From the NCBI GenBank assembly GCA_945910005.1, contig OX246749.1:28654183-28718182 (forward strand): DNA of 64,000 bases, given 5' to 3'. The number at the start of each line of letters is the position of its first letter. The stretch's first letter is position 1. The position numbers were made by a program, and so were the translations under genes. The notes beneath the pieces are model-generated. The model was given only the letters and a program-made list of their open reading frames with translations. It ran no database searches and had not been told where the DNA came from. This DNA is from Isoperla grammatica (taxonomy: Eukaryota; Arthropoda; Insecta; Plecoptera; Perlodidae). Shown piece after piece: positions 1 through 12,801 of the stretch.

Positions 1-357
1 TACCTCAATAAGCTTACCCCAATAAGCCTACCCTTATAAGCGTACCCCAGACTCGAAAGAAACGTATCATCGACTGCAGCAAGAATGACCGTCAAACTCT
101 CCCCAACCAATCCTAGCCAAGAAGTAGCTGGTCTAGGGGCCCGGTCTACCCAACCATTGGCTTCGGCTGCATGGTTTCGCCCTGGGTTGGACCGGTTCCG
201 TCTATTCCAGGCTGCATGGTTTTGCCATGGATTGGACCGGTTCCGTCTACTCCAAGGCTTCGATGTAGCGTCCATCCCCCACCCCCCTCCCCTATACCTT
301 CCTAAAACATCCCACTCACTCGAAAGTCGACACCTTCCAATTTAAACTCTAGAAATA

Positions 358-1720
358 TTACATGAAAAAAATATTTTTTTTTAAAAACAACGCTTATATT
401 TAAATGCACTAAAAAGTAAAAAATAAATTTTCGCCCAACAAATTTTTGCCTCACTCGGAAAATAAAAGCGTTGGGCGCTTTTGGTATTGACATAGATTGC
501 AGTATTCTGCTGTTTATGCAGGGAAAGCGCCTAACGCTTTTATTTTCCGAGTGAGGCAAAAATTTGTTGGGCGAAAATTTATTTTTTTCTTTTAAGTGCA
601 TTTAAATATAAGCGTTGTTTTAAAAAAAAATAATTTTGTTAATATAATATTATCTTATACTTTTGAGTCTTAAAGAATCTTGTAATCGAATATATGCCCA
701 CTGGACGTGTCCGAATTTATAAGACTGCATACTTGTGTACTTGTACTTGTTAACTTCACTTTTCAGCTTGATCGGACGTTGGGAAGTGGGTGAAATATCG
801 ATTAATTAATTATGATGGTTTAATTGTGTATTTAGTAAATATGACAATTGATTCATGTATTGTCATTAAGAATACGTCTGTGTGAAAACTTTCAACTCGA
901 TTCGACGTTGGGAAGTGGGTAAATCATCGATTCCCATATAAAACATTAATTAATTATGATGAATTAATTGAATATTTAGTAAATATGACAATTGATTCGT
1001 GTATTGCCATTAGAATACGTCTGTGTGAAAACTTTTAGCTCAATTTGACGTTCGAAAGTGGGTGAAATATCGATTCCCATATAAAACATCAATTAATCAA
1101 TTATGATAAATTAATTGATTATTTAGTAAATATGACAATTGATTCGTGTATTGTCATTAAGAATTCGTCTGTGTGAAAACTTTCAGCTCAGTTCAACGTT
1201 GGAAAGTGGGTGAAATATCGATTTCATATAAAACATGAATTAATTAATTATGATGAATTAATTGATTATTTAGTAAATATGACAATTGATTCGTGTATTG
1301 TCATTAGGAATGCGTCTGTGAAAAAACGTTCAGCTCAATTCAACGTTCGAAAGTGGGTGAAATATCGATTCCCATATAAAACATCAATTAATTAATTATG
1401 ATAAATTAATTGATTATTTAGTAAATATGACAACTGATTCGTGTATTGTCCATTAAGAATACGTCGGTGTGAAAACGTTCAACTCGATTTGACGTTATAA
1501 AGTGGGTTAAACATCAATTTCTATATAAAACATTTATTAATTAATTATGATAAATTAATTGACAATTTAGTAAATATGACAGTTGATTCATATATTGTCA
1601 TTAGGAATACGTCTGTGTAAAAAATTTCAGCTTGATCGGACATTTAAAAGTAGATGGAATATCGATTCAAAGATTCCGTCCAGACAGACAAACAAGGCAA
1701 GCTAATATAAGCGTTGTAAA
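358..1720. mobile_element. Insertion with inverted arms and internal tandem repeats
   Basis: Relative to the related sequence near 41353-41362, this copy carries about 1.36 kb of extra DNA. At its left end is a near-perfect inverted repeat with arms of about 105 bp (374-480 and 531-638) around a ~50-bp loop. The terminal word acaacgcttatatt (387-400) recurs inverted at 1704-1717 near the right junction. No transposase is encoded, so it reads as a MITE/foldback-type DNA element. The exact ends are uncertain by some tens of bases. Confidence 0.55.
740..1690. repeat. AT-rich tandem repeat, unit about 130-150 bp
   Basis: Six to seven degenerate units follow each other. Each contains a gacgtt(g/c)ggaagtgggt-like start, a cgattcccatataaaaca stretch, several ttaattaatta runs and a gacaattgattcgtgtattg stretch. 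Unit starts fall near 776, 905, 1048, 1196, 1341 and 1492. The array lies inside the insertion at 358-1720 and is not coding. Confidence 0.75.
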
Positions 1721-2924
1721 ATAGGCCTACCTTCTGGCAACATGCAGTTAATTCTCCCCAAATAAATGCCTTGCAAGTAAAACGAATGTCCTTCATACCT
1801 TTCCCAGTTCCGTTAGATCTCTTTGCTAATAGCAGTTCCCATACATTTCAGTTCATGCACATCTATTCTAACTAACTAACCCAATAAATTAGTTTTTTTA
1901 GGTTTGCTTTTATTGTATTATTGTAGCTTGTATGTTTGATGGTTTTATGTTTGTTTCATTTGTATTGTATTGTTATAAGTAATTTGAAATTTGATAGTAA
2001 AATTGACGAAACCTATAATATGATACGTGTACCTATCGATTGGTGAATAAATAACTGTACTCTACTTTACTTCCCAGTTCTTTTCCATTAATCAGTCTAT
2101 CCATGCGTCATCCATGAGAAGGTTCATTCTCATAGATGAGCTCCCCCCCCCCCCCCCCCCACCCCCCAAGACTTTATACACTGCGTCATATCAGAGTTCT
2201 CTCTACATAGCAACAATGTGACTGCACTTAAGGCCTGAAGGGAACCAACCAGCAACTGACGTCACATCCAGACAACAACAATGGAGAAAATGAACAGAAC
2301 TGATGAAAAATTATCACCTAGCTATCAAAATAATAAATTTGCAACGTTATGAGGAGAAACAAGTATTATTCGATAATAAAGTTGTGTTAATACACACTTT
2401 TTTTAAGGTTTAAGGTTTTATTTTCCAAACTGTTTTACCACAGATGGTTATACTAAGGATCGCTACCATTGGCCAGATTTATAAAACGTCGCCTTGCATT
2501 GGCTGGGCTAAGAATTTTAGTTATACGAGCTAACGTTGCTACAGTTTCCTTAAATCTTATATCTTTGGAAAGTGTGTAAACACCATAATGCATTTGGCTT
2601 GATTTCATTTATTAATAATAATTATAATTCTAATAGTAATAAAAATAATAATTTAAATAATAATACGTATAATAATAATAATAACAACAATGGTAAAATT
2701 ATTAATAATACGACCGTACATAGCATCCACAGTTTGGTTTGAAAAAATAATATGGACAGTGATAAATTTAATTAGTTCTAAGTAGATTTTAATGAGGTAA
2801 ACACATGGAAATACTTGACATTTATGTCCGTACAACATGTTTATGCCGGTTTTGACCGAGTTTGTATATATTGCAACAATAAAATAATAATAATAATAAT
2901 AATAATAATTATTATTATTATTAT

Positions 2925-3355
2925 TATCGAGACAACATCCATCCTGACATGGTTTTCGTGGTTGTCCATTGTCCATAGAGTAGAATTACTAGGATGGCTT
3001 CGAGAAATCGGCCACGACCGTACACACAGTAACACGACGCAAAGAAGACACACACGAAGACAACGCAAATAAGATCATATCAGTATGCAGTGTATACTAT
3101 GAACAAGTACTAATAAGACAGAAACGACTGAAGTTGAACAAGGTACCTCATGGAAATACTTGACATTACATCTGTATCGTCCGTATAACATGTAAACACC
3201 GGCTTTGACCGAGATTGATGACTGTTAAAACTAGTAACATGTGATTAGTGAAGTTAAATAAGGTAGACACATGGAAATACTTGACATTACGTCCGTATAA
3301 CATGTTAACGCCGGTTTTGACCGAGATTTTATGATTGTGATACATTCAAAAAAAA
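2925..3355 (+). repeat. LINE-tail repeat, second subfamily, copy 1
   Basis: This stretch is nearly identical to 8874-9300. It holds two tandem versions of the tail motif (ggaaatacttgacatta, then cggttttgaccgaga), about 105 bp apart. It is flanked by AAT repeats on the left (2881-2930) and right (3360-3490). It appears to be the 3' end of a LINE, or of a non-autonomous relative, of the same superfamily as the other AAT-bounded copies. Confidence 0.6.
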
Positions 3356-3359
3356 ATAA

Positions 3360-3402
3360 CAATAATAATGCTAATAACAATAGAAATAATAAAAATAATA
3401 AT

Positions 3403-3475
<73 letters not shown>

Positions 3476-3490
3476 GTAATAATAATAAAA
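3360..3490. repeat. AAT-rich microsatellite
   Basis: Nearly pure AAT units with some AAC/AAG interruptions. It directly abuts the 5'-truncated LINE copy that begins near 3491. Confidence 0.95.
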
Positions 3491-4202
3491 ATACAGACCA
3501 AACCATACATCACAATAGACCGGATATTATATTTATTGACAAGAAGAAACAAGAAATGATTTTAATTGATGTTGCCGTCCCTTTATGCCACAATGTAGAG
3601 ACAACTTGGCGGGAAAAGATAAACAGATATAAGGAATTATCAATTGAAATAAAAAGGTTGTGGAAGCAGAATAATGTAACTGTTATACCGTTAATTATAT
3701 CAGCAAATGGCATTGTTCCACGTAAACTCCATGACAGTATTAAACTAATTGGTCTCCAACCGAACATATACATCGAGATGCAAAAAGCAATTATTTTGAA
3801 CACGTGTAGGATAGTGCGAAAATTTTTGAACTAAGAAGAATGAAGACTTCAAGAAGTTCTCCATCCCGATGGTGGTTTTCGTGGTTTCCACCGTACAAAG
3901 AGCGAATGCTGGGATGAGTACAAATCGGCCACGACCGTACATAGCATCCACAATTCGGTTTGAAAAAATAATGTGGACAATGATATATTAAGTAGTATAG
4001 CCAAATGTGGGCATTTGAGAAGCAGAAGAAGAAGAAGAAGAAGAAGAAGAAAAGAAGAAGAAGAAGAAGAAGAAGAAGATATATTAAGTAGTTCTAAGTA
4101 GATTTTAATAAGGTAAACACATGGAAATACTTGACATTTGTGTCCGTACAACATGTTTATGCCGGTTTTGACCGAGTTTGTATGTATTGCAACAATAAAA
4201 TA
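3491..4202 (+). pseudogene. 5'-truncated endonuclease-type LINE, copy A
   Basis: Only the last ~113 codons (to the TAA at 3832-3834) and the 3' tail remain. The coding part contains the RPD...D signature expected of the restriction-like endonuclease found at the C-terminus of R2/R4-clade LINEs, followed by a WREKINRY stretch and an RIVRKFLN end. It is nearly identical to the end of the copy at 15393-16549. Both junctions are AAT microsatellites (3360-3490 and 4203-4350), which suggests insertion into AAT DNA. A GAA/AAG run interrupts the tail at 4020-4080. Confidence 0.75.
4020..4080. repeat. AGA/AAG microsatellite
   Basis: Trinucleotide run inside the 3' tail of LINE copy A. A related run sits at the equivalent place (12417-12475) of copy B, so the two copies probably share this insertion or expansion by descent. 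Confidence 0.9.
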
Positions 4203-4350
<148 letters not shown>

Positions 4351-4751
4351 AAATTAAAGTAAAAAAAGTAATAAAAATGCCTTTATAACTTTATAAACAA
4401 CAGAATACAAATTATTACACCAGTGTTAAAGGCCCAGAAAAGGTTTCAAATTACTTTTGATATGTTATAAAATGACATCTTTCAAACAAGGAGGGATGTG
4501 TCCCTCAGTCTGTAGGTTCACATGTTTGGTGGTACCCTCGCTTTTGTTCCACTCGGTGCGCCTAGCCGCCACGTCACTGGGGGGGAATGCGCTTGAGCAG
4601 GCGGGCACGCACCCTCCTACAACCCACTTCGCGCGTAGGCTATCTGTCAATCGAGAGAGGCGTTTGCAGGTGTGTGTGTGTTCTTTAGCACAGTCTTCAG
4701 TGTTCATTACTACTTCTATTCCTACAATAATTGTAAATGTATTTTAAATTA

Positions 4752-5240
4752 ACGGAACAATAATCAAAATATTCAGCTTCTCCTCCGGCAACGGGTTTAA
4801 ATGCCACGTAGCTACTATTTGGATCAGGAAACTCTTCTCTAATTACATTGACAACGCATGATGGTATCACAACACGTCTGTCTTTTCCTAGCGATGTCCA
4901 GAAATTCATCCAATATATGAATTGTTAATAAGAAATGTGTCGCCATAATCTATTCGAAGTGGTTCGCAGCTTTTGTCGTTGGTCATCATGATGAGAATGA
5001 ACCATCATTTATTGACGAGCAGTGTTCAAACAACCAACGTTAAGACACACGCTTTCGAAATCATTGTGTTCTGTGAACTGTGATGCACTCTAGATCTTGT
5101 CGCACGTGGCTAATAATGTCAGATTCAAGACAGCAAAAAGATTCCTCGTCGGTAGTCATAGCGATAAACACCAGGTAGTATTCCCAGACCTACCTAGAAA
5201 GTGTTTTACGCTTTTCCAGTTCGTAAATTTCTTCCTCGGA
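4752..5240 (-). pseudogene. Decayed P2X7-like cysteine-rich domain
   Basis: On the minus strand a 70-residue frame (4909 to 4697) contains RRVVIPSCVVNVIREEFPD, the hallmark of the cysteine-rich domain named after the P2X7 receptor C-terminus. Just upstream, QFIYW occurs after a stop codon. Further upstream, MTTDEESFCC, CITVHRT and VCLNVGCL pieces of the same domain appear in shifting frames. At least two stops or frameshifts separate the pieces, so it is not translatable as one domain. In other animals the domain occurs in stand-alone proteins and in mobile-element-associated proteins. No neighbouring exon was recognised. It could instead be a poorly assembled exon. Confidence 0.5.
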
Positions 5241-5859
5241 ATACGTCGGTTTGAAGCTACAAGGTGCTACGGGCCCACCAGTCATTACACGGCCACTCTC
5301 GTCAAGCCCATCTTACCCATTAGGCCAACGAGGCCAATGCCTCGTGCTACCGATCCGAAGGGGCCCTAATGTCCACGGTATTTTTTAAAATGTGTGAACG
5401 TGTCTGAAAAGTTTTGTGGCAAGTGCCGTTAGGGTCAGTTCTCTCACTCAGCCCCTGTGAATGGATTGAAGCCTTAAAGCCGCGTGTACACGAGGCAGGT
5501 TGAAGGGGGGCGGGGGGGGGGGGGTCTTTGTGAAGTATTACAGTTATGGAGACTTGCAATGACGGTATAAAAATGTAACTTCAGAAAATTTTGAAACTCA
5601 GTTGAATGCGTTTTAAACAGTGACAGCGAAATGTGTTTGGGGGGCCCATCGAGGGACCCCCAAACACATTTTGGCCTCAGGCCGCCAAATATACTAAGAC
5701 GGCTCTGACTCTCGTCCGTGGCTGCCGACCGCATAGGCGTAGGCTACTGTCCGGCCACGGGCGCGAGGCGCCTGCCGTGGCTCGTACAGTCAGTCCCCCC
5801 CCAGTGACGTCACGGAAGGTAGGCCACCCGCAACGCACGTCTTTGCGTTTTTGATTATA

Positions 5860-7120
5860 TATTCGGTTCTACTCGGTCGATTCTCTCCCTTTTTTTTTAA
5901 TCACCTACTAAGAGTATGTCTTTGAATTACATGGCCATCAGAACCAAAACTTTACTGGGCCTTTAATATAAATATAAATATAAATATTATAATTATAATT
6001 TATAAATATTTAAATGTTTTTAAACCCTAAACATCAAAGCTTAAATAAGTCTGTAAACCGAGCTTAAGGGTGCATTTGTAATCGACTTTTTGAGGTACTT
6101 GGCCTGCGTCGCCAACTAACACAACAATTACCAATGGGGAATGTGCATGAATTTTCTACAGCTCTGAAAGTACGTGGAATATATTGTTATTCATCTAAAG
6201 ATATCAGAAACCTAATTTAAAAGTTTTAAAATTTACTCATTATACTTCTATAAATGTTCAATGATCTTGATTTTCTGTTTCCCGCACTATTATTTTTAAA
6301 CGGTATGTGACGTCACAATCCTTCAAAATCACTGCTTATATGATTATGAATGACTTTGCATATAACCTCCTTGGACTTTGCCACCGCCTCCTAGACGAAA
6401 CAATCAAATTTTCAAGGTCATCAAGCTAACCTCAAAATTTTTACTCGAGCCGTTGTCAAGTCTGCTTTATATGAATACAAACACCCAATATTTACTGATA
6501 TTCTATGACAATAGGTTTGGTAGTATTGTTTCTATAGTAAATTGGGCTTCAAAATTAATTATTAGGTGAACTAGACATTAATTCGATTTTATATGATTTT
6601 GGATATGATAATTTCCAAATAAGCGTTATTTTATTTATCATTAATTTTTATGATTGGTTGATTGCTGATACATGAAAAGTGACGTATGCCCCGTTTTTCC
6701 CACCATAAATATGTGTGAAAATTTCAGCTCGTTTTTATGAATGAAACTTTATTCTATGTCATCGAAATAAAATATTTTTGTATTCAGGAAGTTAATCCTA
6801 ATGTAGTAAAATGCTAGAAAAAAATGACGCATATTCCCCATTGTTTTAATTAATTGTAACTAAGTGTGAGGTAAGTCTGCGTAGTATAACACAGAGATAT
6901 CAGATACGCCCTTACTGCTAAGACTTCTAGCAACACTTAAATAGGTTTTAACAATGAAAAAATAAAAATAATCGAGAAACAACAACAAAACAGACAACTT
7001 TCACAACGTTGTTACCTATCTCATCATTAAAAGTGTGAGCAGTTCTATCGATGCACTGGTTTTCCTTCATAAAGTTGCAATTTTTTATTTTGACAGCTGG
7101 TTGTTTATCAGTTCAAATGA
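5860..7120. other. No gene recognised
   Basis: AT-rich unique-looking sequence with only short open frames. No recognised protein motif, RNA gene or tandem repeat was seen. Confidence 0.6.
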
Positions 7121-7529
7121 TTTGCTTAATAGTTGTAGACCGGATGCGACGTCAGTTTTGGGTTTCCAATTAATGAGTCAGTGTATAAAATAAAAATCAT
7201 GATGTGACAAAGACAAGAGCGTAATAATAATAATGATAATAATAATAATAATAATTTGTTTTTTATTATTATTTTGAAGTGAACCAACATACAACAAAAA
7301 ATAGCATACATATGCCCCACTACGCCAAACAAGGCTTATCAGTGGGTCTTTATTATACAAGAAGTATGTTTTAGCGGAAGGCACAATATAAATTAAAATT
7401 ACCAACTTATTCCTAGACAAAATACAACATAAAGAAACTATATAAAAGTAAATTTAGCAAAAAGTATGGAAACGATATAAGACAATAAATACATCAAGAT
7501 TTAGAATGAGCCGGAAACAGACTAAGATA

Positions 7530-8157
7530 CTAAGATAGACATAATGAAATATTTTGAAGGTGGTGTGATTTTAATGTTGTCTTTATCAAGGATATCTTTT
7601 CTAATGAACCGACGTGATTGGACAGAGAATTGAACAATTTTGGTACCAAATATTTAAGGAAACGTTCCCCATGTTTCTTTCTTGTAATTGGAACCTCTAA
7701 CTTACCTTGACTTAAAGATCTTGTGGCCTGTGAATGAACGCGTACCAATTTATATATACTCTCAAAATAATATTTTAGTACCATTTGATAATTAAATAGC
7801 TCTTTTAGAGTCAATAAATAGCAATGTCTATATATTTCATGCATTTCGCTTGTATGATTTAATATATGCTTTGGGCAAACTATTTTGATAATTGAATTTT
7901 GCAACCTAACTAACACATCAATGTGGTACGCAGATGCATTACCCCATGAGAGCAAAGCGTAAGAGATTACCGATTCAGCTAATGCAATGTAAACTTATCT
8001 TAAAAGATTATCAGATACGACTGGTTTTAATTTATATAACTGATATGCACAAGAACGGAGTTTTGAAGAAATGTAATCGAAATGCGGCTTAAATGAAAAA
8101 TCTCTATCGATAACCAATCCCAAATCCACAGCTTCTATTTGCTGCGTACACCCACAG
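7530..8157 (-). pseudogene. LINE reverse-transcriptase C-terminal fragment
   Basis: The minus-strand frame ending at 7530 encodes the region after the RT catalytic core: LLSWGNAS-like, then KKHGERFLKYLVPKLFN. Weaker homologous frames extend it to about 8157 (LGLVID-like, then KLRSCAYQ-like). This region closely resembles the C-terminus of the larger LINE at 29449-31428 and belongs to an APE-type, Jockey/CR1-like family. The upstream side stops abruptly at the AAT microsatellite at 8167, so it is 5'-truncated and lacks the endonuclease and RT core. Confidence 0.75.
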
Positions 8158-8166
8158 TACCCCCAC

Positions 8167-8320
<154 letters not shown>

Positions 8321-8873
8321 AGTTAAATTTAGTTTTAAGTGGTTGTTCCGAGATAGTCGGGACTCCGTTTTGTTTAACATAGGAACAAATGAAGGTAGAT
8401 AATTTTGGCAGACAAATTAGGTCAATATGGGCGTAGATTTAGTTCATATTATTCATTACACATCATTTACCAAGATTATATGAATACAGTTAGATGTATT
8501 AGCTGTAGTACGTAAGCACTTTTCAATCTTTTCAGAATTGAGAGGACTTTTCGTCTTTGAAATCTGAGAAGTAATTGGAAATTTACGAGATGGCAGTCCA
8601 CAAATTTGCCGCTAACAGCACGCGCGGTTCTGGAGTTCGACGAGACCTCACCAGGGGAATCGCGAGAGGACTCGTATCAAGGACGTTGAAGGGAAATAAT
8701 AGTGGACTTTCGATCAAACTGGGAAGTGTATCGACTGAGTGCATTGACTTTTCGAAACAACAAAACGAACTTTGACATCTGTTATAGAAAATAATTTTGA
8801 CAGAACATGACGTGAACATTAACATACCGAAGAACATTTAGAACTAGTTTAAACTTATGAGAGTGAATCCTTC

Positions 8874-9300
8874 GAGACAACATCCATCCTGACATGGTTT
8901 TCGTGGTTTTCCATTGTCCATAGAGTACAATTACTAGGATGGCTTCGAGAAATCGGCCACGACCGTACTCACAGTAACACGACGCAAAGAAGACACACAC
9001 GAAGACAACGCCAATAAGATCATATCATTATGCAGTGTATACTATGAACAAGTACTGATAAGACAGTAACGACTGAAGTTGAACAAGGTACCTCATGGAA
9101 ATACTTGACATTACATCTGTATTGTCCGTATAACATGTAAACACCGGCTTTGACCGAGATTGGTGACTGTTTACACTAGTAACATGTGATTAGTGAAGTT
9201 AAATAAGGTAGACACATGGAAATACTTGACATTACGTCCGTATAACATGTTTACACCGGTTTTGACCGAGATTGTATGATTGTGATACATTCAATAAAAA
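8874..9300 (+). repeat. LINE-tail repeat, second subfamily, copy 2
   Basis: Nearly identical to 2925-3355, including the two tandem tail motifs, and again runs directly into AAT repeats (9300-9489). Confidence 0.6.
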
Positions 9301-9303
9301 AAA

Positions 9304-9371
<68 letters not shown>

Positions 9372-9391
9372 TAATGATAATAAAAATAATG

Positions 9392-9489
<98 letters not shown>
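9300..9489. repeat. AAT microsatellite
   Basis: About 60 AAT units with a few ATG-type interruptions near 9370-9395. Confidence 0.97.
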
Positions 9490-11117
9490 TCATTTCATTT
9501 CATTTCATTTCATTTATTTCACTGACACAAAAATACATATATACTTATTTTGACATAAGACCACCATGAGTACTTTACTCGCGCGGTGGTTAGCTCACAA
9601 TGTCATTAAAACAATAGTTATTTGCTGTGCCACCGCCTACTAATAACCACATAACATATACACACAACTAAAAACTAAAAACTAAAAACTAAAACATTTA
9701 AAATGTAAAACTACACATAGATATTAAAACAGCATTTGCATCACTCAATTAAAAAAGTATCTGTTGAATTGATTTGCTTTAAAACATCCCTAGCTTTCAT
9801 TTTGAAATTACTTAGAGTCATCCTAGCATTAAAGTCAGGCATACACTTAACCATTATGTTAAAAAGAGTTGGTCCTCTGTATGACAGTTGATTGCGAGCA
9901 TTTGACATAACAAACTTTGGGACATTAATTTTATACAATGTAGCTTGTCTTGTATTAGAGGAACTGACCACTGGTTCTTATGAACAAGAATTATTAAAAA
10001 CATACATGACAGTCTTAAAAATATACAAATGTTTCAAAGGTAAAATACATAACATCGAATATAGAAAAGTGGTGGAATCTCCTTTCCGCATATTACAGAT
10101 AGTTGTAAGTGCAAAGTTCTGTGACGTAACTAATGGGTGTAACTTGCTAGCAGAGGCACCTCCCCAGTGCACAATTCCATATTGCAGGTTACTCTGATAC
10201 AACGCAAAATACAACTGCCGCAACACCTCCACTGGCATAAATTTCCTCATGTGATAAAACAAAAGTATTATAGGCCTGATTTTATACTGTAAATAATTTA
10301 TGTGATCATACCAATGTAACGCCGAGTCAATGAATACACCCAGGTATTTAATGGATTCGCACCTTTCAATTTCACAACAATTACAGATAGCAGATGTACA
10401 GCCTGGGAAGTGATATTTTATTGTCAAATTAGGTATTGCCAGATCCTCTTTAAAACGGAAAATTATGAACTTAGTTTTTGAAATATTTAGAACAAGTTTA
10501 TTGAGACCAAAGAAGACGGACAACACACGCATGTCTTCATTTATAAGGGCCTCAAGAATACTGTACGATATTGCGGAAAGAGCCAGTGCTGAGTCATCGG
10601 CAAAAATTGTGACTTTAGAATATAGTAGCAAGTAGGAGAGTTCGTTTATAAAAATGAGAAAAATTACAGGACCTAGAACTGACCCTTGTGGTACACCATG
10701 AGTCACAATCTTCGTCGAGCTACACAGCCCTTTGATCATTACCCTTTGCACTCTATTCGACAAATAAGAACTAAACCACTTTCCAATAACACCTCTGATA
10801 CCACAATGATAAAGCTTGTCCAAAACAAGTTCATGCGACACCATGTCAAACGCCTTGGCAAGATCTAAATATACAGCTAAAGTTTTATGTCCCTTTTCCA
10901 ATGACGCTGTTATAAATCGCACATGGTTATCAATAGCCATATCGCAATTTCTATTAGGTAAAAGTCCAAATTGATCAGGAGAAAAGAAGTTAACACATGT
11001 TAAAAAATGCATGACCCTATTCTTTACACAAATTTCTAAAATTGTTGATACTGTAGGAAGAACAGATATCGGACGGTAATTGTTTACTTCAGCCTTACTC
11101 CCTGATTTGAATATTGG
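9489..11117 (-). pseudogene. 5'-truncated APE-type LINE with RT core
   Basis: The minus strand encodes an RT lacking its N-terminal part: a YRPISVLP-like motif near 11080, FGLLPNRN, YLDLAKAFD, the GVPQGSVLGP block and the catalytic FADD near 10600. YLGVFID and a WGGAS motif follow. The frame from 11012 stops at 9978. The C-terminal domain (9971-9741, containing NARNQLSYRGP) continues in another frame, so at least one frameshift has occurred. The 3' end carries a (CATTT)n run at 9489-9518. The 5' truncation falls exactly at the AAT array at 11119. No endonuclease domain is present. Confidence 0.82.
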
Positions 11118-11118
11118 A

Positions 11119-11120
11119 GG

Positions 11121-11172
<52 letters not shown>

Positions 11173-11181
11173 TAATAATAA

Positions 11182-11257
<76 letters not shown>

Positions 11258-11300
11258 TATAATAATAATGACAATAATAATAATAATTAATAATAATTCT
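11119..11300. repeat. AAT microsatellite
   Basis: About 60 AAT units with a few interruptions. It separates the truncated minus-strand LINE on the left from plus-strand LINE copy B on the right. Confidence 0.97.
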
Positions 11301-12595
11301 AAGAAAGTACTTTTATACAAAATGCCCACATTCACAACTTCATAGAGCTATAGTATCGGCAGACAAGTCGCTCTCTCCCCTCAATTTAAATGACGGAAAT
11401 TTAAACTTGCTTCAAAAACTAAATTCTGACACAGCAAAAGAGATCAGAATATCAGAAAAGACGTTACATAGCAGACATTATAAAGAACTTCTTAAGGATA
11501 ACGTCGATAGGGTAGCATCGAACAAATGGTTAACGTCCGGGGACATTTTCAGCGAAACAGAGGGATTTATGATCGCTATTCAAGATAAAGTAATCAAGAC
11601 TAACAATTACAAAAAATACATACTGAAAGACGTCACAGTGCAAGATAAATGTAGAAAATGTAATATGAAGGGCGAAACAATTGAACACATCGTATCTGGG
11701 TGCAAAATGCTTTGTCAAACAGATTATCTTCATAGGCATAACCAAGTTGCAAACATTGTACATCAAAAATTAGCCATGAAGTATAAACTTATAAACACAA
11801 CCACTGCATATTACAAATACAAGCCTGAAAAGGTATTAGATAGTAAAAACTACAAATTATATTACGACCGGGCAGTTATAACAGACCAAACCATACATCA
11901 CAATAGACCGGATATTATATTTATTGACAAGAAGAAACAAGAAACTATTTCCAACATTTTTTTTATTTTGTATTTATGCCACAGACAACTTGGACAACTT
12001 GGCGGGAAAAGATAAACAGATATAAGGAATTATCTATTGAAATAAAAAGGTTGTGGAAGCAGAATAATGTAACTGTTATACCGTTAATTATATCAGCAAA
12101 TGGCATTGTTCCACGTTAACTCCATGACAGTATTAAACTAATTGGTCTCCAACCGAACATATACATCGAGATGCAAAAAGCAATTATTTTGAACACGTGT
12201 AGGATAGTGCGAAAATTTTTGAACTAAGAAAAATGAAGACTTCAAGAAGTTCTCCATCCCGATGGTGGTTTTTCGTGGTTTCCACCCTACAAAAAGCGAA
12301 TGCTGGGATGAGTACAAATCGGCCACGACCGTGCATAGCATCACAGTTCGGTTTGGAAAAAATAATGTGGACAATGATATATTAAGTAGTATAGCTAAAT
12401 GTGGGCATTTGAGAAGCAGAAGCAGAAGAAGAAGAAGAAGAACAAGAAGAACAAGAAGAAGCAGTAGAAGAAGATATATTAAGTAGTTCTAAGTAGATTT
12501 CAATAAGGTAAACACATGGAAATACTTGACATTTGTGTCCGTACAACATGTTTATGCCGGTTTTGACCGAGTTTGTATGTATTGCAACAATAAAA
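11301..12595 (+). pseudogene. 5'-truncated endonuclease-type LINE, copy B
   Basis: A frame from about 11301 matches the copy at 15393-16549: KYFYTKCPHSQ start, a CRKC...H...C zinc knuckle near 11652-11703, and the RPD endonuclease motif near 11906. Around 11950-11990 the sequence encoding the ILIDVAVP part is replaced by unrelated T-rich sequence that shifts the frame. A further TAA interrupts the remainder near 12116. The ancestral stop is at 12225-12227. The 3' tail ends in AAT repeats. It is therefore a dead copy with a damaged endonuclease. Confidence 0.78.
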
Positions 12596-12623
12596 TAATA
12601 ATAATAATAATAATAAAAATAAA

Positions 12624-12715
<92 letters not shown>

Positions 12716-12737
12716 GTATAATAATAATAATAATAAC

Positions 12738-12800
<63 letters not shown>
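12596..12800. repeat. AAT microsatellite
   Basis: About 65 AAT units directly following the tail of LINE copy B. Confidence 0.97.

Positions 12801-12801
<1 letters not shown>

Larger units (their letters stand above)
1..2890 (+). mobile_element. Non-autonomous element, copy 1, sharing a LINE 3' tail
   Basis: Bases 1-47 are the end of a 14-bp minisatellite. They join a body (48 onward) that is nearly identical to 41047-42490. The last ~190 bp (about 2700-2890) match the 3' tail of the endonuclease-LINE copies at 16640-16826 and 28555-28735, and end in AAT repeats. No open frame of credible coding character is present. It looks like a passenger element moved by the LINE machinery through the shared tail (inference). 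The left end lies outside the window. An extra ~1.36-kb segment (about 358-1720) is absent from the second copy. Confidence 0.6.

Noticed and set aside
85..345. 86-residue frame in the non-autonomous element
   Set aside because: It reads internal ~45-bp repeats (GLDRFRLLQ-like) and is not conserved in length in the sister copy at 41081-41263.
302..601. 99-residue minus-strand frame
   Set aside because: It spans both arms and the loop of the inverted repeat at 374-638 and has no protein-like features.
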